Positions 7,542 to 11,678 of a stretch of 11,678 nt of DNA are shown here, piece by piece. The translations under genes and the position numbers were made by a program. The number at the start of each line of letters is the position of its first letter. The stretch's first letter is position 1. The notes under the pieces were generated by a model. It was not told the origin of the DNA. It made no database searches and worked only from the letters and a program-made list of their open reading frames with translations. This stretch comes from Ignavibacteria bacterium. GTDB taxonomy: Bacteria; Bacteroidota; Ignavibacteria; Tepidaquicellales; OLB5. Location of the stretch: positions 1 to 11,678 of the forward strand of contig JAUQWT010000195.1 of the NCBI GenBank assembly GCA_030835005.1, written 5' to 3'.

Positions 7542-7563
7542 GCTTTTCTCCTCCAATACAATT

Positions 7564-8694
7564 CTACTGCAATACCGGAACCGGTATCTTTTTCCTTGAT
7601 TTCTTTTTTGGCGGCTTATCAATATTCCTGCCGCGTTTGAGTACGATATGTTCTTCCTGTACGTCGGGATATTCAAAAACTTCGTTCTTGTAATTGCGGA
7701 GTATTATCTTCTCCTTATCGCGCGCCAAAACATAATCAGGCAATAGCGGTATTTTCCCGCCGCCTCCCGGCGCATCAATTACAAACTGCGGCACTGCAAG
7801 TCCGCTGATATGGCCGCGCAGGTTATCCATTATCTCCAGGCCAACATCAATTGGCGTACGGAAGTGATTTGCGCCTTTGGTAAGATCTGCCTGGTAAATG
7901 TAATACGGCCTTACCCTCATTGCAAGCAGTTTCTTCATCAGTTCCTTCATTACCTCGGGGTCGTCATTAACGCCCTTCAGAAGTACTGTCTGGCATCCTA
8001 CAGGCACTCCGGCATCAACAAGCATTGTGCATGCCTTCTTGCTTTCCTCGGTAATTTCCCATGGATGGTTAAAATGAGTATTAACGTATATCGGATGATA
8101 TTTTTTTATCATTTCGCAAAGCTGCGGTGTAACCCTTTGGGGCAATACGCACGGCATCTTTGTGCCCAGTCTTATGATCTGTATATGCGGTATCTGGCGA
8201 AGCCTCGCCAGCACTTTTTCAAGCATTGCGTCGGTCAGCATAAGCGGGTCGCCCCCCGAGAGAATCACGTCTGTGATCTCCGTATGTTGCTCAAGATAAT
8301 TGAAAGCCGCCTCAAGCTCGCGCATGTTGATCTTGCTTGAATCTCCAACTTTTCTTTTCCTCGTGCAAAAGCGACAATAAAGCCCGCACTGGCTGGTAGT
8401 TAAAAATAATGCACGGTCAGGGTAACGGTGAGTAATATTTGGAACCGGGCTCATTTCCTCTTCGTTTAACGGGTCTTCTGCTGCATCGATATCATAGAGT
8501 TCTACCTCTTCAGGCACTGCCTGAAGCCAGATAGGGTCTCCAGGATACCTGATCAGGCTTAGATAATAAGGATTTATCCTTGCCTGAAAGAAATCGTCAA
8601 GCTTTTCAGCAACTTCCCTTTTGATTCCGAATTTCTCGACAAGCTGATCTACTGAGCTAATGCTTTGTTTTAGCAGCTGTTGCCAGAGTTCCAT
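7564..8694 (-). CDS. kamA: KamA family radical-SAM lysine 2,3-aminomutase
   Basis: The predicted reaction is conversion of L-lysine to L-beta-lysine using a [4Fe-4S] cluster, SAM and PLP in the cytoplasm. Numbered from the ATG at 8694, the cluster cysteines are C103, C107 and C110 in CGLYCRFCTRKR; R112 corresponds to the Arg that binds the substrate carboxylate. D270 (QADLTKG) and D307 (IDAPGGGGK) match the two Asp residues that hold the lysine side-chain amine in the clostridial enzyme. K314 in GGGGKIP is the PLP lysine. These point to lysine rather than glutamate as substrate. The four zinc cysteines of the clostridial enzyme are absent: its NDC is NDD here, and the C-terminal tail is a lysine-rich PPKKKSRKK without cysteine. 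The frame opens with a GTG at 8760, but AAGGAG lies 9 nt before the ATG at 8694, giving 376 residues and a normal family N terminus. It is the last gene of the operon. Confidence 0.9.
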   Translation of the reverse strand: MELWQQLLKQSISSVDQLVEKFGIKREVAEKLDDFFQARINPYYLSLIRYPGDPIWLQAVPEEVELYDIDAAEDPLNEEEMSPVPNITHRYPDRALFLTTSQCGLYCRFCTRKRKVGDSSKINMRELEAAFNYLEQHTEITDVILSGGDPLMLTDAMLEKVLARLRQIPHIQIIRLGTKMPCVLPQRVTPQLCEMIKKYHPIYVNTHFNHPWEITEESKKACTMLVDAGVPVGCQTVLLKGVNDDPEVMKELMKKLLAMRVRPYYIYQADLTKGANHFRTPIDVGLEIMDNLRGHISGLAVPQFVIDAPGGGGKIPLLPDYVLARDKEKIILRNYKNEVFEYPDVQEEHIVLKRGRNIDKPPKKKSRKKIPVPVLQ

Positions 8695-8703
8695 AAAATA
8701 CCG

Positions 8704-8709
8704 CTCCTT
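8704..8709 (-). promoter_or_regulatory. Ribosome binding site deciding the kamA start
   Basis: Minus-strand AAGGAG lies 9 nt upstream of the ATG at 8694. It sits inside the longer open frame that begins with GTG at 8760 (GGAG only 4 nt away), and so favours the internal ATG. Confidence 0.6.
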
Positions 8710-8821
8710 GTTTAGTTTTTGGATTCCCGCCTGTTTCAATTGAAACATTCCGGGCTTCACAGGGCTCCGTGCATTTTACACTTTTTTAATGCCGGTTTCC
8801 TTACCTGCAAAAGACTTTCTT

Positions 8822-9301
8822 TTACAAGTACTTGCGGTAGATGTAAAGGTCATCTCCCGATCTGTAAAAATCTTTGATGATAGTCTGAACGTCGTAGCCG
8901 TTTTTCGTGTAGAACTTCCGTTCGTTTTCGTATTCGGCTTTTCCGCTCGTTTCTATCAATATAAGCTTGCCTCCGCTTTTGGTCAGATCCTCTTCCATAT
9001 GCTTCACCAGTTTGCTGCCGGTTCCCTTTCCGTGAATTCGGGTATCAACGGCTATCCAGTATAAGTCATACGTCCAGTCTGTCAGCGGCCTTTTTCCATA
9101 ACAAATGTATCCTGCTGCTTTGCCCTCTGATTCATCTTCACTTACATAAATAATATAATCGGTCTGCTTTTCATCGTTCAAATATATGTCAATGAGCTCT
9201 ATTGCTACTTTGATCTCTTCTTCATTAAAATGCCCCGTTCCCTCAAGAATACTCTTAATCTCATCCCTGTCGCTTCGTATTAACTTCCTTATCATTTCCA
9301 T
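8822..9301 (-). CDS. GNAT family N-acetyltransferase
   Basis: A single-domain GNAT enzyme of 159 residues, expected to move an acetyl group from acetyl-CoA to an amine. The acetyl-CoA pyrophosphate loop is R88-IH-G91-K-G93-T-G95 (RxxGxG type), preceded by the beta-4 strand DLYWIAVD (79-86). The C-terminal half has ETSGKAEYENERKFYTKNGY (117-136), with the GNAT aromatic 'FYxxxGY' motif, then IKDFYRSGDDLYIYRKYL. It is much shorter than AblB, the beta-lysine N6-acetyltransferase of methanogens, and is not obviously that protein. It lies between an ATP-grasp ligase and kamA in one operon, so a plausible substrate is beta-lysine or the ligase product. An 8-bp hairpin stands 4 nt upstream of the ATG at 9301; a second in-frame ATG at 9295 is an alternative start. 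The substrate cannot be read from the sequence. Confidence 0.85.
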   Translation of the reverse strand: MEMIRKLIRSDRDEIKSILEGTGHFNEEEIKVAIELIDIYLNDEKQTDYIIYVSEDESEGKAAGYICYGKRPLTDWTYDLYWIAVDTRIHGKGTGSKLVKHMEEDLTKSGGKLILIETSGKAEYENERKFYTKNGYDVQTIIKDFYRSGDDLYIYRKYL

Positions 9302-9305
9302 TTCC

Positions 9306-9325
9306 CACAGACAAGAATGTCTGTG
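9306..9325. repeat. Perfect 8-bp hairpin in front of the acetyltransferase gene
   Basis: CACAGACA AGAA TGTCTGTG is a perfect stem-loop inside the operon, ending 4 nt before the GNAT start codon. It has no T-run, so it is not a standard terminator. It could be a REP-like repeat, an mRNA processing or stabilising site, or a structure limiting translation of the GNAT gene. Confidence 0.55.
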
Positions 9326-9336
9326 CTACTAATTAA

Positions 9337-9371
9337 AATCCGCAATCAACAATCCCAAATCGCAAATTAAT
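9337..9371. repeat. Degenerate 7-bp tandem repeat (AATCCGC type)
   Basis: Five units, AATCCGC, AATCAAC, AATCCCA, AATCGCA and AATTAAT, overlap the stop codon of the upstream ATP-grasp gene. They resemble the array at 2729-2759 in period, composition and position at a gene 3' end. Confidence 0.55.
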
Positions 9372-10500
9372 TGACTCCCCACCTCTTCAGCGAATAACCA
9401 ATTATCTGCTGGATCAAGTAGCTGTATTCCCAGCCATGCGCTTTTGCGCTTCGGGTGAATCCGGTATCCTCTGGCACGTCGCTTGCAATATCCGGATTCG
9501 GGTTAAGCTCAAGCACATACGGAACGCCGTCTTTCAATCTCATATCAACTCTTGCATAATCAGCTGCTCCAAGCAGTCTATAAACTTTTTTTGCAGTATC
9601 CTGTATGACTTTTACTTCCGTATCACTTAGATTCTGAGCCGGGCAAACTGCCTTTGTGTTTTCAAACTCAACGGTTTTGTACATCCATTTGCTGTTATAG
9701 CTGATTATCTTGGGATAATCATCCGGCAATCCCGTAAAATCTATTTCACTAATGGGAAAAGTAATAGGTTCTTCGTTTCCCACAACAGAAACGTTTATTT
9801 CCCTGCCTTCGATGTATTCCTCAACAAGCGCAGGCTGTTTGTGCTCATCCAGCACATATTCTATTCTTTTGCGAAGAGCTGCCTCATTTGTTACTACAGA
9901 TTCATTTGTAATGCCAATGCTTGCATCTTCCCGTGATGGCTTTACTATCATGGGGAACTTATGCCCGTTAAGGTGAAAGCTTGATGTATGTGTAACAAAA
10001 TGTTTTGCTGTCGGTATTCCGTTCTGGTTTAAAATTGATTTCACCAGTGGTTTATTGAGTGCAAGGCCAAGAGTAAATGCCCGAGAGCCTGTATAGGGAA
10101 TCTTAAACAACTCAAAAAGTCCGGCAATGTTCATTTCCTGTGTCGGGTCGCCGTCAACGCTTTCACATAGATTAAAAATTATATCCGGCCTGTTTTCATT
10201 AAGTTCCGTGATCAGTTTATTTATATCCAGCGCAACGGGAATTATCTTTGTGTTATGTTCCAGCGGAGCTAAAGCACGCTCGACACTTTTAACTTCATCC
10301 AGAACGCCGTACTCACTCATATCGATCGCTTCGTCTAGCGCGTCAATATCAACACCCGTGCCTTCATAGATCGGACCCTGAGCATACTGCACCGGGTCAT
10401 TGAATATTATCGATATGTTAAGTTTCTTTGACAAATATTGATTGTTATTTACTTTTTTGTTATTTATTATTTGCAAGACCGTATCTTTCGATCGCCCCAT
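9367..10500 (-). CDS. D-Ala-D-Ala-ligase-like ATP-grasp ligase, second of the pair
   Basis: ATP-grasp enzymes join a carboxylate to an amine through an acyl phosphate. Numbered from the ATG at 10500, the fold is clear: KFPMIVKPSREDASIGIT (181-198, K187 for ATP), ALVEEYIEGREINVSVVGN (224-242) and the metal site D319 (ARVDMRL), E331 and N333 (VLELNPNPD). The N-terminal segment NLCESVDGDPTQE (110-122) replaces the Ddl HGxxGEDG motif. The acceptor-loop residues read SKWMYK, with Trp where Ddl has Tyr, so this is probably not a cell-wall Ddl. The start is doubtful: the ATG at 10500 puts 41 nt inside the preceding gene and adds a non-conserved tail of about 25 residues. The TTG at 10434, just before KKLNISIIFN, may be the real start. 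It is translationally close to the first ligase gene. Confidence 0.85.
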   Translation of the reverse strand: MGRSKDTVLQIINNKKVNNNQYLSKKLNISIIFNDPVQYAQGPIYEGTGVDIDALDEAIDMSEYGVLDEVKSVERALAPLEHNTKIIPVALDINKLITELNENRPDIIFNLCESVDGDPTQEMNIAGLFELFKIPYTGSRAFTLGLALNKPLVKSILNQNGIPTAKHFVTHTSSFHLNGHKFPMIVKPSREDASIGITNESVVTNEAALRKRIEYVLDEHKQPALVEEYIEGREINVSVVGNEEPITFPISEIDFTGLPDDYPKIISYNSKWMYKTVEFENTKAVCPAQNLSDTEVKVIQDTAKKVYRLLGAADYARVDMRLKDGVPYVLELNPNPDIASDVPEDTGFTRSAKAHGWEYSYLIQQIIGYSLKRWGVN

Positions 10501-11548
10501 TCAAAACAGTCTGTATTAATCTATCATAATCAATTCCAACCTCTCTTGCGGCCTTAGGAAAACATGAATTATCATCGGGATTAGGAAGAACTCCCGGCAG
10601 AGGATTAATCTCTATTATGAACGGATTCTCATCTTTATCACATCTTACATCCATTCTGGCCCAATCTTTTATGCGCAATGCATTATATGCATTCTTACAG
10701 ATCTCATCTATTTTTGATCTTAGCTTATCACTGATATCCGCCGGGCACGTAAATATATCCAGCTTATTTTCCCTGGTGTCAAAAAACCATTTTACTTCAT
10801 ATGAGTAGATTTTGGGGAAATCTGCAGGCAGGCACTCAAGATTTATCTCAACTATCGGTAAAACACGGAGCTTATCACCATTCCCAAGCAAAGCAACGGT
10901 GAATTCGCGGCCGTCAAGAAAGTCCTCTATTATAGAGTGCTGGCTGTAATCTTGCTTAATTCTTGTTATTTCGCGGTTTAACGATTCTTTGTCATAAACA
11001 ACACTACTATTATATATGCCTTTTGATGAGCCTTCGTGCAAGGGCTTCACAAAAGCCGGATATTTAACCTTTGGGTATCCGTTTACAATGCTATCGGTTA
11101 TGAAAAAACCAGGATTTGGGACACCATAATAGGAAAGGATCTCCTTACAGCGCGATTTATCGTGGCAATTTCCGATTGTTATTGGATCACTTGCAGTATA
11201 GGGAATATTAAGCATTTCGAGCATTGCGGGAATGTGAGACTCCCTCGACGCTCCGCCGAAACCTTCGGCCATATTAAAGACTATATCCGGCCTCAGAGTC
11301 CTGAGTTTTTCAAAAGCATTTTCATCAGCTTCTATTCTGATAACTTCATGCCCTGCTTTCTTAATTGCACTTTCCACTGCGGAGATGGTTTCTTCATCAT
11401 CCCACTCAGCATACTCGTCATTAAGTCGGCTGGAATAATTATTGACTAAGTTATCGTCAACATATTTTTCCCGCTGAACTTTTTTTTCCTGTCCTTCGGA
11501 AATCAGTTCAGCTTCTTTTTTAATATTGTAAGTAAATCCTACGCGCAA
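10460..11548 (-). CDS. D-Ala-D-Ala-ligase-like ATP-grasp ligase, first gene of the operon
   Basis: A 362-residue ATP-grasp ligase of the Ddl superfamily. Visible motifs are YPAFVKPLHEGSSKGI (163-178, K168 for ATP, with the glycine/serine loop), SIIEDFLDGREFTVALLGN (205-223) and the metal site D300 (ARMDVR), E313 and N315 (IIEINPLPG). NMAEGFGGASRESHIPAMLE (92-111) stands where Ddl has HGxxGEDGxxQ. The acceptor region reads EVKWFF, with Trp for the Ddl Tyr, and the loop to TCPADI is about five residues longer than in E. coli DdlB. The start is a TTG at 11548, chosen because MRVGFTYNIK is the natural family N terminus and a stop lies in frame upstream. AAGGAG is present but 17 nt away. Substrates are unknown; an amino acid or short peptide acceptor is expected. 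Confidence 0.87.
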   Translation of the reverse strand: MRVGFTYNIKKEAELISEGQEKKVQREKYVDDNLVNNYSSRLNDEYAEWDDEETISAVESAIKKAGHEVIRIEADENAFEKLRTLRPDIVFNMAEGFGGASRESHIPAMLEMLNIPYTASDPITIGNCHDKSRCKEILSYYGVPNPGFFITDSIVNGYPKVKYPAFVKPLHEGSSKGIYNSSVVYDKESLNREITRIKQDYSQHSIIEDFLDGREFTVALLGNGDKLRVLPIVEINLECLPADFPKIYSYEVKWFFDTRENKLDIFTCPADISDKLRSKIDEICKNAYNALRIKDWARMDVRCDKDENPFIIEINPLPGVLPNPDDNSCFPKAAREVGIDYDRLIQTVLNGAIERYGLANNK

Positions 11549-11599
11549 AAAAATATTTTGCTTATCTCCTTACTTATTTTTTATTGACTGCTATTAAAA

Positions 11600-11617
11600 G
11601 TTAAAAATATTTTTAAC
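11600..11617. promoter_or_regulatory. Perfect 18-bp palindrome in the operon leader
   Basis: GTTAAAAAT followed by its exact complement ATTTTTAAC lies between the promoter and the first ligase gene, with more TTAA/TTTTAA words around it. It could be an operator downstream of the transcription start or an AT-rich hairpin in the leader. In such AT-rich DNA chance is possible. Confidence 0.35.
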
Positions 11618-11644
11618 AGTATTTTAACAATCAAAATTCAACTG

Positions 11645-11674
11645 CAAATATAACATTCTATCACTCATAGTCAA
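11645..11674 (-). promoter_or_regulatory. Promoter of the ligase-acetyltransferase-kamA operon
   Basis: On the minus strand TTG (11674-11672), exactly 19 nt, then TATATTTG (11652-11645): a full match to the Bacteroidota TTG-N19-TAnnTTTG promoter. The same bases also read as TTGACT-16-TATATT. Transcription should start near 11638, giving a leader of about 90 nt before the TTG start codon. Confidence 0.65.
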
Positions 11675-11678
11675 TAGG

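Noticed and set aside
7564..8694. KamA as EpmB, the EF-P modification aminomutase
   Set aside because: There is no epmA or efp nearby, and the operon partners are ligases and an acetyltransferase. EpmB cannot be strictly excluded without a tree.
9367..11548. Van-type or canonical cell-wall D-Ala-D-Ala ligases
   Set aside because: No mur, ftsQ, alr or vanHX genes are adjacent, and both proteins lack the HGxxGED motif and the Lys-Tyr acceptor pair.

Overview
The window reads as ordinary chromosome of a bacterium from the Bacteroidota/Chlorobiota/Ignavibacteriota (FCB) side of the tree. The taxonomy is inference. It rests on a very good TTG-N19-TAnnTTTG promoter upstream of the last operon, weak or absent Shine-Dalgarno sites, class II ribonucleotide reductase, and hairpin-plus-short-repeat intergenic sequence of the kind common in those genomes. 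All six confident complete genes and one partial gene lie on the minus strand, so the window is transcribed from right to left.

Left part (1-2760), housekeeping and DNA repair. The N-terminal part of trmB (tRNA m7G46 methyltransferase) runs off the left edge. A full-length Ada-type alkylation-damage sensor and repair protein follows, ended by an intrinsic terminator. Next is a YgjP/DUF45 zinc-metallopeptidase-like protein. The gap between Ada and the YgjP-like gene holds a 97-bp MITE-like element with perfect 15-bp terminal inverted repeats, and a short REP-like palindrome against the 3' end of the YgjP-like gene.

Middle (2765-7511), nucleotide metabolism. A 1229-residue adenosylcobalamin-dependent ribonucleotide reductase (NrdJ) is followed by a terminator and a 7-bp tandem repeat. 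Upstream of it lies about 1 kb of AT-rich DNA with no convincing large gene. That stretch holds the likely nrdJ promoter and one uncertain 53-codon plus-strand ORF.

Right part (7512-11678), the most interesting region. A four-gene minus-strand operon has a good promoter at 11645-11674 and an intrinsic terminator at 7512-7541. In transcription order it encodes two divergent D-Ala-D-Ala-ligase-like ATP-grasp ligases, a GNAT acetyltransferase, and a KamA-type radical-SAM lysine 2,3-aminomutase. KamA keeps the residues that bind lysine, so beta-lysine is the likely product. Both ligases have lost the classical Ddl HGxxGED motif and carry Lys-Trp where Ddl has Lys-Tyr near the acceptor site. The genes together suggest that a beta-lysine-containing, possibly acetylated, small peptide or compatible solute is made here. 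This is inference from gene content; no product can be read from the sequence.
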